Positions 42,600 to 52,296 of a stretch of 64,000 nt of DNA are shown one piece after another. The stretch is taken from contig NZ_JABAHY010000006.1 in NCBI RefSeq assembly GCF_012641515.1, positions 1 to 64,000 of the forward strand, given 5' to 3'. The notes beneath the pieces are model-generated. The model was not told where the DNA came from, searched no databases, and worked only from the letters and a program-made list of their open reading frames with translations. The DNA is from Nesterenkonia sedimenti (lineage in GTDB: Bacteria > Actinomycetota > Actinomycetes > Actinomycetales > Micrococcaceae). The position numbers were made by a program, and so were the translations under genes. Each line of letters begins with the position of its first letter. Within the stretch, counting starts at the first letter, position 1.

Positions 42600-43819
42600 A
42601 GATCCGCGGACTCCAGGCGGGGTTCGGCGGTAGCACAGTGCTCAATGGGGTGGACTTCACCGTGCCCAGTGGATCCATCGCCGCAGTCCTGGGACCCTCC
42701 GGCTGCGGGAAGACCACCCTGCTGCGCAGTATCGCCGGATTCCACCGGCCCACCGAGGGTGAGGTACGCATCGATGGCCGCGTGGTCGAAAGTCCCCGGG
42801 AACATATCCCGCCGGAGCGCAGGGGAGTGGGGCTGGTGCCGCAGGAGGGGGCGCTGTTTCCGCATCTGTCAGTGGCCGGAAATATCGGCTTCGGACTCGG
42901 TTCCAAACGTAAGGCAAAGCAGCGGGTGGAGCAGATGCTGGAGATGGTGGGGCTGCAGGGTTTTGCCGACCGGATGCCCCAGGAGCTCTCCGGGGGCCAG
43001 CAGCAGCGGATCGCCCTGGCCCGGGCGCTGGCCCCGAACCCGCAGATGATCCTTTTGGATGAGCCCTTCAGCTCCCTGGACGCCGGGCTGCGCACCGAAC
43101 TGCGCGAGGATGTCGCACGGGTCATCCGCCTGGCCGGGGCCACCGCCTTGGTGGTCACCCATGACCAGGCCGAGGCGATGAGTATGGCCGATATTGTGGC
43201 GGTGATGCAGGGCGGGGATATCTCCCAGACCGGCACACCCCGGGAGGTCTACGCCGAGCCGGCCACCCTGGATATCGCCCTACTGCTGGGGGAGGTCATC
43301 GTGCTCGAGGCCCCACAGCAGGATCAGGTGAAGATCCTGCGTCCCGAACAGCTCAGGGCCCGGCCGAACCAGCCGGGGGAGCTTCCCAATGCGGTGGTGA
43401 CCGATACCCATTTCTATGGGCACGACGCCGCCCTGCTGCTGGAACCGCTGGATGATTCCCTCGGGCGAGTGCTCAGTGATGCCGGGCGTCTGCGTACCCG
43501 CACCCACGGGGCCACCGAGCTGGCCCGGGGCTCCGAGGTGCAGGTGGAGATCGAAGGCTCCGCGCGACTCGTCGGCGGTGCGGCCGTGGCCGAGTGGCGG
43601 AGCCGGAACCAGGGATCTGGGTCAGGCCGCCATAATGTTCAGGAAGCCCACGCCCAGCAGGGTGAAGCCAGCACCCCAGACCACCACGGAGACGAACATC
43701 CACAGGGTGACCGCATGGCGGTTGGCGCCGAAGGAGACCATCAGCGGGGCGGTGAACTGGCTGGGCAGAGCAATGGGGCCCAGCAGAGACACACCCGGCA
43801 CACCGAACTTGTCGAATAG
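42587..43819 (+). CDS. Ferric-type ABC ATPase with run-on C-terminus
   Basis: 410 residues. Walker A GPSGCGKTT at 36-44, LSGGQQQR signature, Walker B LLDEP, H-loop in VTHDQAEAM, and a C-terminal regulatory domain to about residue 340. This is the usual family end. Here the frame has no stop there and reads on for about 65 residues antisense to the neighbouring gene at 43622-44203, giving a low-complexity His/Gln/Gly tail. The original stop was probably lost by mutation or by joining of the two genes. Confidence 0.85.
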   Translation: MADVEIRGLQAGFGGSTVLNGVDFTVPSGSIAAVLGPSGCGKTTLLRSIAGFHRPTEGEVRIDGRVVESPREHIPPERRGVGLVPQEGALFPHLSVAGNIGFGLGSKRKAKQRVEQMLEMVGLQGFADRMPQELSGGQQQRIALARALAPNPQMILLDEPFSSLDAGLRTELREDVARVIRLAGATALVVTHDQAEAMSMADIVAVMQGGDISQTGTPREVYAEPATLDIALLLGEVIVLEAPQQDQVKILRPEQLRARPNQPGELPNAVVTDTHFYGHDAALLLEPLDDSLGRVLSDAGRLRTRTHGATELARGSEVQVEIEGSARLVGGAAVAEWRSRNQGSGSGRHNVQEAHAQQGEASTPDHHGDEHPQGDRMAVGAEGDHQRGGELAGQSNGAQQRHTRHTELVE

Positions 43820-44203
43820 CCGCTTGGCCTTCTCCCGCCGCTTCTGCCGCGTGGGGGAGAGCTCCTTGGGCTCCTGACGCTTCATAATCTGGGTGCGGAT
43901 GAAGTGAGCGCCGTAGATCAGGATCAACAGGGCGAGCATATTGCCGGTCACAGCGGTCAGCAGCGCAGCCCAGAAGGGCAGACCGATCACAACGCCGATG
44001 AACCCACCGACGAAGGACTCCATGAACGGGATCGCGGAGATCGCGATGATCGCCAGCCACTGCAGGGCCTCCGGCAGAGACTCGCTCCAGTCGCGCAGCC
44101 CGGCGATGAAGGACCCCTCGGGGAAGGTAATCTCTTCGGGGTCGACCTCCATGGCGGTGGCGAGAGTCATGGTGTCAGCGAGTGCAGGCAGCGTTTCGAT
44201 CAT
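43622..44203 (-). CDS. Small multidrug-export family membrane protein
   Basis: 193 residues with four to five helices. The C-terminal half carries FGVPGVSLLGPIALPSQFTAP, the hallmark of the Sm_multidrug_ex family, distantly DedA-like. Real transport activity is unproven for most members. It is convergent with the ABC ATPase gene and overlaps it by 198 bases at their 3' ends. Confidence 0.8.
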   Translation of the reverse strand: MIETLPALADTMTLATAMEVDPEEITFPEGSFIAGLRDWSESLPEALQWLAIIAISAIPFMESFVGGFIGVVIGLPFWAALLTAVTGNMLALLILIYGAHFIRTQIMKRQEPKELSPTRQKRREKAKRLFDKFGVPGVSLLGPIALPSQFTAPLMVSFGANRHAVTLWMFVSVVVWGAGFTLLGVGFLNIMAA

Positions 44204-44345
44204 GGCTATAAGTCTTCCGGATGATGGCCCGGAAAACGTCAGCCCTAGGGGTTAACTTCGGCTCTGCGTCCCTGTGACCCCGCATGGCCTCCATGGGTAC
44301 CACTTCAGGTGTAGCGTTCAGGTCCTTATCGGAAGGATCTGAGAA

Positions 44346-44665
44346 ATGCCGAAAGCCAATCCTGCTGAGTTCCGCCACTGTGCGGTCGGGCTAGTGCGTG
44401 CGGGACGAAAAGTCCCTGTGGTGGCAGATGAGCTTCAGATCAGCGATGCTGTGCTGCGGCGTTGGGTCCGTCAGGACCGCATCGACAGGGGAGGGATCCC
44501 CGGTATCGCCACCGCGGAGAGTGCCGAGCTGCGCAAGGCTCGTAAACGCATCCGCGAGTTGGAACAAGAACTTGAAATCCTGAAGATCGCTTCAAAGTTC
44601 TTGGGTCAGGAGGCACCCTACCCAAAAGGGCTCACCGGCGCGGCAGAGGAACGCCGGACCGAGCC
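44346..44665 (+). pseudogene. IS3-family transposase orfA remnant
   Basis: About 95 codons match IS3 OrfA: an HTH (FRHCAVGLVRAGRKVPVVADE, shortened here as a region, residues 8-35), WVRQDRIDRG, and the leucine-zipper helix ELRKARKRIRELEQELEILK. The frame then runs into DNA antisense to the TetR gene with no proper stop, and no orfB follows. A clear inverted-repeat end was not identified. It is a truncated insertion sequence and so inactive. Confidence 0.75.
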
Positions 44666-45304
44666 TCACTCCAGGCCGCCGGCGGACATCGCCACCAGCG
44701 CCTGCACACAGTCCTCCTCGGACCACTCCTGATCTGTGGTGTGCTGCTCGATGCTCAACGTCACCGCCGCCGAGAGCAGGGAGGTTGCCATGATCTCCAA
44801 TCGGGCCGGGGACGATGCCGCCTCCGTGAGTCCCCCGGCCACCTTCGCCGCGTCGAGTCGGCCCAGCCGGTCGGTCAGCAGACCCACGATCGCCTCCTTC
44901 TCGGCACGCAGCTGCTGGGACTCGTCATCGCGGCGTCGGGCCAACGCATAGGCCACCAGCCCGGTGAAGGACGGGTGCTCGCGCAGGAACGCGAAGGCCG
45001 CACGGATCTGCGCAGTCAGGGTGGCCCGGACGACGGCGAGGTTGCCGCCGTCGTCGAGCTCATCCATGATGCGCTGCAGCTCCTCCGCCCCATGCACCAG
45101 CATCTGGCGCACCAGGTTCTCCTTGGAGCCGAATTGGTAGTACACCGAGCCCTTGGCCACATTGGCGATCGCGGCCAGCTCGTCCACCGAATGCTCCTGC
45201 ACGCTGCGGTGATCGTCCAGGGACATCAGCGCCTGCAGCAGTCGCACCCGGGCCGAACCGCGGCGCACCTTCCCGGTGGGGTGCTCCACCCCGTTCGCGC
45301 TCAT
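44666..45304 (-). CDS. TetR-family regulator
   Basis: 212 residues. The N-terminal HTH spans about 30-65 (ELAAIANVAKGSVYYQFGSKENLV region), typical of TetR. The C-terminal helical domain should bind an effector. It is the last gene of the operon 48356-44666, with a 4-base overlap with the YhgE/Pip gene. It probably binds the palindrome at 48376-48389 and represses its own operon. Confidence 0.88.
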   Translation of the reverse strand: MSANGVEHPTGKVRRGSARVRLLQALMSLDDHRSVQEHSVDELAAIANVAKGSVYYQFGSKENLVRQMLVHGAEELQRIMDELDDGGNLAVVRATLTAQIRAAFAFLREHPSFTGLVAYALARRRDDESQQLRAEKEAIVGLLTDRLGRLDAAKVAGGLTEAASSPARLEIMATSLLSAAVTLSIEQHTTDQEWSEEDCVQALVAMSAGGLE

Positions 45305-47520
45305 GCCGCCTCCTCAATGGCCGGCTGGAGCCGATTCAGGCTCCACATCTTCTTCTTCCGGATCGCCAGCACCAGCAAAGTAAGCCCCACACCGGTAGTG
45401 GCCAGCAGTGCGGCCAGTGAGGTGGACAGCGTGGCCAGATCTCCACCGTAGATCACATGCCGCAGACCGTCGACCACATAGCTCATCGGCAGCACCGGGT
45501 GCAGCGCCTGCAGCGGCTCCGGCAGGGTCTGCGGTGGGAACGTGCCTCCGGAGGCCACCAGTTGCAGCACTAGCAGTAGGATCATCAGCATTTTGCCCGG
45601 ATTCCCCAGCAGCGCCACCACGCCCTGAACCAGGGCGGAGAACGCCATGGAGGCGGCGAACAGCAGCGCCAGCGCCAGCCACGGATGTGCCGGGGTCAGA
45701 CCTAGCCCCAGCACCACTGCGGTATAGAGCAGCAGGCTCTGGGTCAGCGAGAGCAGCAGGAACGGGATCCAGGACCCCAGGGCGATCGACGCCGAGGGCG
45801 CATTGGAGGCCAGTACCCGGGGCGAGGTGGGCCGCAGCACCTGCAGCATCACCAGCGCACCGATCCACAGCGACAGCGCCAGGAAGAACGGCGCCATCCC
45901 GGCCCCGTAGTTGCCGGCCTCCGCCTGCGCGGTCTGGTTGACCTTCAGCGGATTGCCGATCACCTCGCTAACCTCCTGACGCTCATCCTGGTTAGGGTTC
46001 GGCACCTCGTATGCCCCGTCGTCGAGTCCCCCGGCCAACTCCTGTGCGCCGTCGGTCAGCTCCACCGACCCGTCGGAGGCCTCTGCGAGGCCGTCCCGCA
46101 GGGCGATCGTTCCGTCAGAGAGAGCCGTGGCGCCCTCATTGAGTTCACCAGTGCCGATGACCAGCTGGCCCACACCCTGGTGGGCCCCATCGGCGCCGTC
46201 GGAGAGGTCAGAGGCCCCGGAGCTCAGCTGCAGGGCGCCATCTCGGGCGGTCCCGACGCCGTCGGAGAGGTCTGGGGTGGAGGCCGATAGCTCAGCGGCG
46301 CCGTCGGCCAGCGCCGAGCTGCCGGTCAGCAGCTCTGAGGCGCCGTCGGCGACCTCCCGGGAGCCGATGGCCAGGGCGTCGGTGTTCTCCTGCGCCTCAT
46401 CCAGCTGGCTGCGGGCCTCCTGTGCCCGGGTCAGCAGCTCCGAATCCTCGGCCACTGACCCCAGCGCCTCATGGGCCTCGTCCGCCTGTTCCTGCTCGAT
46501 CACCCCGGCGTCCAGCAGGTCCTGCACCGCCTGATCCACCCGCCCCTCGGCCGTAGCCTCGAACTCGGAGATGATGTCGGAGGCCTCATGGGAGGCAGCA
46601 GACAGCGCCTCGTTGCCGTCGGCCACCTGCTCCATGCCGTCGTGAAGTGTGCTGATCCCGGTGTTTAGCTCGGAGGCGCCGTCGGAGAGCTTCCCGGCGG
46701 CGGTGTCCACCGCATCCGCACCCTCCTGGAGGTCAGACATCCCGCTGTACAGCTCCGAGGCGCCTGTGGACAGCTGCCCGGCGCCGTCGGAGAGCTGCTC
46801 GGTGCCCTCGGAAAGCTGCCCCAGTCCGAGGGCGAGTTCGTCCACGGCCTCGTCCAGGTCCCCGGCGCCGTCAGCCACATCCACCGAGCCGTCACGCAGC
46901 TCGCTGATGCCGTCACGCAGCTCCCCGGCACCGTCGTGGAGCTGGTTGGCGCCGTCGGCGGCGTCCACCAGCTGGCGGTGGATCTGCCCGAAGCCGGTCA
47001 GCATCGCATCTGCGGTCTCTTGCCCGACCTCGCTGGAGACCGACTCATGGATCTCCGAGGCCAGCACCGAGACGATGTTGCTCAGCAGATAGTTGTTCGC
47101 CTCATTGGTGGTGATGTCCAGGATCGCCTGGTCCGCGGACGCGAAGCTCGACGGTGAGGCCAGCGCCTCCGAGAAGTCCTCAGGAATGATCAGCGCGAAC
47201 TGGTGCTGCCCCGAGGCGACGCCGCCCTCCGCGGCCTCGCGGGAGTCGACCTCCACCCAGCCGAAGGAGGCGTCGTGGATCAGCTCCTCGGCCACGTCGT
47301 CACCGATGGTGCGGTGCTCACCGTCGAAGTCCGCGCCCTCATCCAAATTCACCAGCGCGGCGTCCACGCCCTCGAGATTTTCGTAGGGGTCCCAGTTGGC
47401 GTAGAGGTAGATGCCCGCGTAAAGCACCGGCACCAGGGCCAATCCGAAGATGGTGAGCAGCGGGGTGAAGCTGCTGGTCATCCGGGCAAACTCGGAGCGC
47501 ACCAGGCGCAGGAACGTCAT
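45301..47520 (-). CDS. YhgE/Pip-domain ABC-2-type membrane protein
   Basis: 739 residues. One membrane helix near 15-37, a large extracellular region of about 480 residues, then five or six helices from about 525. The extracellular part contains many repeats of the DGA-x-EL / DGA-x-QL type that should form long coiled coils. This layout is the YhgE/Pip family (phage-infection-protein-like), related to ABC-2 exporters. It is coupled to a degenerate ATPase and a TetR gene. It may export a lipid or peptide. Confidence 0.88.
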   Translation of the reverse strand: MTFLRLVRSEFARMTSSFTPLLTIFGLALVPVLYAGIYLYANWDPYENLEGVDAALVNLDEGADFDGEHRTIGDDVAEELIHDASFGWVEVDSREAAEGGVASGQHQFALIIPEDFSEALASPSSFASADQAILDITTNEANNYLLSNIVSVLASEIHESVSSEVGQETADAMLTGFGQIHRQLVDAADGANQLHDGAGELRDGISELRDGSVDVADGAGDLDEAVDELALGLGQLSEGTEQLSDGAGQLSTGASELYSGMSDLQEGADAVDTAAGKLSDGASELNTGISTLHDGMEQVADGNEALSAASHEASDIISEFEATAEGRVDQAVQDLLDAGVIEQEQADEAHEALGSVAEDSELLTRAQEARSQLDEAQENTDALAIGSREVADGASELLTGSSALADGAAELSASTPDLSDGVGTARDGALQLSSGASDLSDGADGAHQGVGQLVIGTGELNEGATALSDGTIALRDGLAEASDGSVELTDGAQELAGGLDDGAYEVPNPNQDERQEVSEVIGNPLKVNQTAQAEAGNYGAGMAPFFLALSLWIGALVMLQVLRPTSPRVLASNAPSASIALGSWIPFLLLSLTQSLLLYTAVVLGLGLTPAHPWLALALLFAASMAFSALVQGVVALLGNPGKMLMILLLVLQLVASGGTFPPQTLPEPLQALHPVLPMSYVVDGLRHVIYGGDLATLSTSLAALLATTGVGLTLLVLAIRKKKMWSLNRLQPAIEEAA

Positions 47521-48356
47521 CGCTTGTCCTCCAGCAGGTCGTCCAGGTCGGTGTCCGGGGTGGTGTCATCCAGCGCTGTGGCATCGGGTGTGGCGTCGTG
47601 ACGATCGGCGTCGGCGTCGTCGGCTGTCTGGGTTGCGGCTGCAGCCTCACCTACAGAATCTGCCTCGCCCGCAGTCTCCGTCACTGTGTCCTCGGAGTGC
47701 TCCGCGTTGAGCACGAACGGCCCCTCGTGGTGCCCGGCGAACCCGCAGGGAAGGTCCTCCCGGGCCGGCGCTTCCTCGAGCACAGCCAGCACGGCACGGT
47801 CGTGGTCCACGCTGCAGCGGTCCCCTAGGAAGTCCAGCAGCTGGTCGCGGTCCACTTCATGGCGGTCGGGGGAGTCCACGACGGCGATGCGCACCTGGGG
47901 GTCGGAGAACGCCAGTTCCAGCAGCAGCCCCACGCGCTCCAGGGGTTCCAGCGTGTCGATCCGAGCGCCGGTGAGATCCTCGGCGTCGTGCTCGGCCAGC
48001 CAGGCGCGGACCCCGAAACGGCGTGCCTTCGTGCCCACCCGGCTGCGACGCGGCCGCAGCGCCAGGCACTCGGAGACCACGTTCTTCACGGTCATGTGGT
48101 GCTCCGGGGCGGTGATGGTGGGCGCATCCACCAGGGCTGTGCGCAGCCGCACAGCCCGCAGGTCAGCGACACCGTCGATGCGCACCTCCCCGTCGTCGGG
48201 CGCCATCCGACCCGAGGCGATCAGGGCCAGGGCGGTGCGCATCATGGCGGTGGGTGCCTGCAGGACGCCAAGCTCGCCGTCTGGAACGGCGAAGGAGGTC
48301 GGCTGGACCACGCGGCCATGGTGACCGTTGAAGGCGACGTTGTGGAGTTCCAGCAT
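47517..48356 (-). CDS. Degenerate ABC ATPase-like protein
   Basis: 279 residues. The fold follows an ABC ATPase (VRIDGV after the first helix, LLELAFSDPQVRIAVVDSP as a Walker B-like strand), but the Walker A loop reads QAPTAMMRT, lacking the Gly and Lys, and the LSGGQ signature is gone. ATP hydrolysis is unlikely. The last 65 residues are an Asp/Thr/Ala-rich tail. It is the first gene of the operon, leaderless: the -10 TATGCT (48363-48368) is 6 bases before the ATG. It overlaps the YhgE/Pip start by 4 bases and may be its partner. Confidence 0.75.
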   Translation of the reverse strand: MLELHNVAFNGHHGRVVQPTSFAVPDGELGVLQAPTAMMRTALALIASGRMAPDDGEVRIDGVADLRAVRLRTALVDAPTITAPEHHMTVKNVVSECLALRPRRSRVGTKARRFGVRAWLAEHDAEDLTGARIDTLEPLERVGLLLELAFSDPQVRIAVVDSPDRHEVDRDQLLDFLGDRCSVDHDRAVLAVLEEAPAREDLPCGFAGHHEGPFVLNAEHSEDTVTETAGEADSVGEAAAATQTADDADADRHDATPDATALDDTTPDTDLDDLLEDKR

Positions 48357-48375
48357 AGACCCAGCATACTCTTAA

Positions 48376-48389
48376 ACTGACTGGTCAGT
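48376..48389. promoter_or_regulatory. TetR-type operator
   Basis: ACTGAC-TG-GTCAGT is a perfect palindrome between the -35 region and the -10 (TATGCT, 48363-48368) of the leaderless operon starting at 48356. Its position blocks RNA polymerase, so the TetR protein of the same operon is the obvious candidate to bind it. Confidence 0.65.
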
Positions 48390-48516
48390 ACAAAAATGTG
48401 AGGAACGGGTCATTCGCGAAGATGAGACCACTGACACGCCACTGACAGATACATGAGATTACTGACAACTTAACCGGAACCTACATTCCTGGAGACTCCC
48501 TCGTTTGGAAAGGGGC

Positions 48517-48542
48517 GGAATAACTACCGCACGCCATAAGTT
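48517..48542 (+). promoter_or_regulatory. Sigma-H-type promoter of clpB
   Basis: GGAAT (48517-48521) and GTT (48540-48542), separated by 18 bases, match the stress sigma factor SigH consensus of corynebacteria and mycobacteria. Its -10 overlaps the HAIR box. Confidence 0.55.
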
Positions 48543-48560
48543 GAGTAAAGTAGACTCAAG
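48540..48560. promoter_or_regulatory. HAIR box (HspR operator)
   Basis: GTTGAGT-N7-ACTCAAG matches the HspR-binding HAIR inverted repeat CTTGAGT-N7-ACTCAAG with one change. It lies 56 bases before the clpB ATG, so clpB is expected to be repressed by HspR and released by heat. Confidence 0.85.
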
Positions 48561-48616
48561 TTTAGTCAGTAGATCCCCTGTGATGAGAATCCGAACAGAA
48601 AGGGGGCCGCGAGGCC

Positions 48617-51226
48617 ATGGACATCAAACTCACCACTAAGTCTCAGGAGGCGGTCAGTGCGGCCGCCATGAACGCCAATACCGCCGGGAATCCCCAGATC
48701 GAGGGCGCCCATATCCTCAAAGCCCTAATGGACACCCGGGAATCAGTGGCCGTGGCCGCCCTCAAGGCAGCCGGCGCCGATCCCGATGCGGTCTCCAGCC
48801 GCGCCTCGGCAGCCATCAAGGACCTCCCCTCATCCTCCGGGGCCTCAGTGGCCAATGCCCAGTTCTCCCGCAATGGTCTGACCGTGATGAAGAACGCCCA
48901 GGCCGAGGCCGAACGAATGGGCGATGACTTCGTCTCCACCGAACACCTGTTGCTCGGCATCGCCGGGGTCAACGACCCCGCCGGCCAGGCCCTGCAGGAC
49001 AACGGCGCTGACGTCAAAGCCCTGCGCGCCGCCGTGGACTCCGTCCGCCAGGGCCGCAAAGTCACCACCGAGGACCCCGAGGGCACCTTCGAGGCCCTGG
49101 AGAAATTCGGCACTGACCTCACCGCCCTGGCCAAGGACGGCAAACTCGACCCCGTCATCGGGCGTGATGCCGAAATCCGCCGCGTGGTTCAGGTCCTCTC
49201 CCGCCGCACCAAGAACAACCCCGTGCTGATCGGTGAACCCGGGGTCGGCAAAACCGCCGTCGTCGAGGGTCTCGCCCAGCGCATCGAGGCCGGGGACGTC
49301 CCCAACGCCCTGCGCAATAAGCGAGTGATCTCCCTGGACCTCGGCGCGATGGTCGCCGGCTCCAAGTACCGCGGCGAATTCGAAGAGCGGCTCAAGGCCG
49401 TCCTGGATGAGATTAAAGCCTCCGACGGCGAGATCATCAGCTTCATCGACGAGGTGCACACCGTTGTCGGCGCCGGCGGCAGCTCCGATGGTTCCATGGA
49501 CGCCGGCAATATGCTCAAGCCCATGCTCGCTCGCGGTGAGCTGCGCCTGATCGGCGCCACCACCCTGGATGAGTACCGGGAGAACATCGAGACCGACGCC
49601 GCCCTGGAACGCCGCTTCCAGCAGGTCTACGTCGGTGAGCCCACTGTGGAGGACACGGTGGCTATCCTGCGCGGTATCAAGGAGAAGTACCAGGCCCACC
49701 ATGGTGTCGAAATCTCCGACGCCGCCCTGGTGGCCGCCGCTGAGCTCTCCGACCGCTACATCACCGGCCGCCAGCTGCCGGATAAGGCCATCGACCTCGT
49801 GGATGAGGCCGCCAGCCGGCTGAAGATGGAGATCGACTCCGTTCCGGTGGAGATCGATGAACTCCGCCGTGCGGTGGACCGGCTTGAGGCTGAGCGCACC
49901 TGGCTGGCCCAGGAGACCGACGCCGCCTCCAAGGAACGGCTCGCCGCCCTGGAGGAGGAACTGGCCGATAAGCGTGAGGAGCTCGACGGGCTCAACGCCC
50001 GGTGGGAGCGCGAGCAGGGGGCACATAACCGTGCCGCCGAGCTGCACCGGAAGCTCGATGAGTTGAAATCCGCCGCCGAGCGGGCCGAACGCGAAGGCGA
50101 CTTTGCTGAGGTCGGCCGGCTGCGCTACGGCGATATCCCCCAGGCCGAGCAGGAGCTGGCCGAGGCTGAGGCCCAGGAGGCTGACTCCGAAGGTATGGAG
50201 CGGATGGTCTCTGACAAGGTCGACGCCGATGCCGTGGCCGAGGTGATCTCCGCCTGGACCGGCATCCCCACCGGCCGGCTGATGCAGGGCGAGACCGAGA
50301 AGCTGCTGCAGATGGAGGAGTTCATCGGCGCCCGGCTGATCGGCCAGACCAAGGCCGTGGCCGCAGTCTCCGATGCAGTCCGCCGCGCCCGCACCGGAGT
50401 CGCCGATCCCGACCGGCCCACCGGCTCCTTCCTCTTCCTGGGGCCCACCGGTGTCGGTAAGACGGAGCTGGCCAAAGCCCTCGCAGAGTTCCTCTTCGAC
50501 GATGAGCGCTCGATGATCCGCATCGATATGTCCGAATACTCCGAGAAGCACTCCGTGGCACGGCTGGTCGGTGCGCCCCCGGGGTATGTGGGCTTCGACG
50601 AGGGCGGCCAGCTCACCGAGGCCGTGCGGCGTCGTCCCTACTCGGTGGTGCTGCTGGATGAGGTGGAGAAGGCCCACCCCGAGGTCTTCGACATCCTGCT
50701 GCAGGTCCTCGACGACGGCCGGCTCACCGATGGGCAGGGCCGCACCGTGGACTTCCGCAACGTGGTGCTGATCCTGACCTCCAACCTGGGCAGCCAGTTC
50801 CTGGTGGATCAGTCCATGGAGGATGAGAAGAAGCGGGAGAACGTGATGCAGGTGGTCAACGCCAGCTTCAAACCCGAGTTCCTCAACCGGTTGGATGACA
50901 CCGTGATCTTCGATCCGCTGTCCATGGAGCAGCTGACCTCGATCGTGGACCTGCAGATCGAGTCGCTGCAGGAGCGCATGGCCTCCCGCAGGCTCACCCT
51001 GGAGGTCACCGACGCCGCCAAGGAATGGCTGGCCTTCAACGGCTATGACCCCGCCTATGGGGCACGGCCGCTGCGCCGGCTGGTCCAGCGGGAGATCGGC
51101 GATCAGCTGGCCAAGGCACTGCTGGGGGCAGAGATCAACGACGGCGACACCGTCCTGGTCGACCGTGAGGACCTCGGCATCGACGACGACGCCGTCCACG
51201 GTCTGACCGTGAAACGGAAGGCTTAG
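48617..51226 (+). CDS. clpB: ClpB disaggregase
   Basis: An 869-residue AAA+ chaperone of full length. Clp N-domain at 1-145; first ATPase with GEPGVGKT near 206-213; coiled-coil middle domain near 410-530; second ATPase with [10 protein letters not shown] near 612-621. It forms a hexamer that pulls proteins from aggregates with DnaK. AAAGGGGG precedes the ATG. Control by sigma-H and HspR is visible upstream. Its 3' end overlaps the convergent gene at 51223 by 4 bases. Confidence 0.97.
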   Translation: MDIKLTTKSQEAVSAAAMNANTAGNPQIEGAHILKALMDTRESVAVAALKAAGADPDAVSSRASAAIKDLPSSSGASVANAQFSRNGLTVMKNAQAEAERMGDDFVSTEHLLLGIAGVNDPAGQALQDNGADVKALRAAVDSVRQGRKVTTEDPEGTFEALEKFGTDLTALAKDGKLDPVIGRDAEIRRVVQVLSRRTKNNPVLIGEPGVGKTAVVEGLAQRIEAGDVPNALRNKRVISLDLGAMVAGSKYRGEFEERLKAVLDEIKASDGEIISFIDEVHTVVGAGGSSDGSMDAGNMLKPMLARGELRLIGATTLDEYRENIETDAALERRFQQVYVGEPTVEDTVAILRGIKEKYQAHHGVEISDAALVAAAELSDRYITGRQLPDKAIDLVDEAASRLKMEIDSVPVEIDELRRAVDRLEAERTWLAQETDAASKERLAALEEELADKREELDGLNARWEREQGAHNRAAELHRKLDELKSAAERAEREGDFAEVGRLRYGDIPQAEQELAEAEAQEADSEGMERMVSDKVDADAVAEVISAWTGIPTGRLMQGETEKLLQMEEFIGARLIGQTKAVAAVSDAVRRARTGVADPDRPTGSFLFLGPTGVGKTELAKALAEFLFDDERSMIRIDMSEYSEKHSVARLVGAPPGYVGFDEGGQLTEAVRRRPYSVVLLDEVEKAHPEVFDILLQVLDDGRLTDGQGRTVDFRNVVLILTSNLGSQFLVDQSMEDEKKRENVMQVVNASFKPEFLNRLDDTVIFDPLSMEQLTSIVDLQIESLQERMASRRLTLEVTDAAKEWLAFNGYDPAYGARPLRRLVQREIGDQLAKALLGAEINDGDTVLVDREDLGIDDDAVHGLTVKRKA

Positions 51227-51954
51227 TCCTCAGTTCCGTCGCCGCCTGCATCCTCGGTTTCCTCAGGGGAGGCCTCGGGCTCATCAGCCTCGGGGCCCTC
51301 GGTCTCTCCTGAGGAGTCGAGGTCAGCCTCCTCAATACTTTCGGCGTCATCACTGCGGGTGGGCAGGAAGTCCCCGCTCATCCGGCCCTCATCGACCCGG
51401 CCTAGGAAACAGGAGACCTCACGGTCGCCCTCGTTGTTCCAGCCGGACTCGGTGGGGCGTCCGATGAGAAAATGCAGATCCTCCTCGGCCTCCTCAAGGG
51501 CCTCGGCGTCGATCTCCACATCGGCCTGGCAGAGCTCATCGGCCATGGCCACCAGGGACTCATCCCCGGGGTACTCGCCGTCCTCGTCGAGATCATCGCG
51601 AACCAGCAGCTGGAGGTCATAGGAGCGCTCGCAGTCAACCACATGGGCCGGTTCCTCTTCACTGGTGAAACCGCTTAGGCACCAGCCGGCCTGCCAGTCC
51701 TCAGGGGGCACGTCACGGGCGTGTACGCCGTCGGCGGGATTCGGTGTCCATTCCCAGCCACCGACCGGTTCCTGAGCATCATTGCGGACCAGGAACCACC
51801 AGAGCAGACCGGCCGTGACAAAGACCACCAGCACCCCTCCGATAAGGAATGGCCAGGCATTGAGTCGGAACCCGGTATCGCCTGCTGCCTCGCGGCGAGC
51901 ACGGCGTGTCATGGGGCGTTCAGAGGCCCCGGATTCCGGCGATGATTTGCTCAT
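51223..51954 (-). CDS. Septum-formation-like membrane-anchored protein
   Basis: 243 residues. One membrane helix (about 34-56) follows a basic N-terminus. The extracellular domain has WCLSGF and VDCERSYDLQLL near 91-115 and further cysteines, a pattern of the actinobacterial septum-formation family. The tail of about 45 residues is very acidic. Function unproven. Convergent with clpB. Confidence 0.65.
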   Translation of the reverse strand: MSKSSPESGASERPMTRRARREAAGDTGFRLNAWPFLIGGVLVVFVTAGLLWWFLVRNDAQEPVGGWEWTPNPADGVHARDVPPEDWQAGWCLSGFTSEEEPAHVVDCERSYDLQLLVRDDLDEDGEYPGDESLVAMADELCQADVEIDAEALEEAEEDLHFLIGRPTESGWNNEGDREVSCFLGRVDEGRMSGDFLPTRSDDAESIEEADLDSSGETEGPEADEPEASPEETEDAGGDGTED

Positions 51955-52101
51955 AGCGGCATAACCCTCCCCGGTTCAGTGCGACGCGGCAGTGAGACTC
52001 ATGTTAACCTAGAGAGCACGAACTACTTCATCCAAAGGTCAAGCCCGCGATGAACCCTATCGCGCGGGCCGCATCGAGACGACGTTAAGGGGGTCCCGCT
52101 C

Positions 52102-52296
52102 ATGGGGCGTGGCCGTCAGAAGGCGAAAGCGACGAAGCAGGCGCGGGAGATCAAGTACTTCACCCCGAACACTGATTTGTCTGCGCTTGAGCGTGAGCTG
52201 GCAGAGGCTCGCGGCGAGAATCCGGACTCACACGACGGCAATGAGTCCGATGACTATGACACCGACCGCTGGGACTACGACGACGAGCGGTATTGA
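52102..52296 (+). CDS. DUF3073 protein
   Basis: 64 residues. The start MGRGRQKAKATKQAREIKY and the acidic, Asp/Tyr-rich end are diagnostic of DUF3073, a small actinobacterial family of unknown function. TTAAGGGGG lies before the ATG. The sirtuin reading frame overlaps its end. Confidence 0.9.
   Translation: MGRGRQKAKATKQAREIKYFTPNTDLSALERELAEARGENPDSHDGNESDDYDTDRWDYDDERY

Noticed and set aside
46100..47000. DNA repeat array inside the YhgE/Pip gene
   Set aside because: The repetition comes from the coiled-coil DGA-x-EL codons and not from a CRISPR or mobile repeat.
48845..51199. 784-codon open frame antisense to clpB
   Set aside because: Shadow of clpB codon bias with His/Gln/Gly low-complexity product and no recognisable domain.
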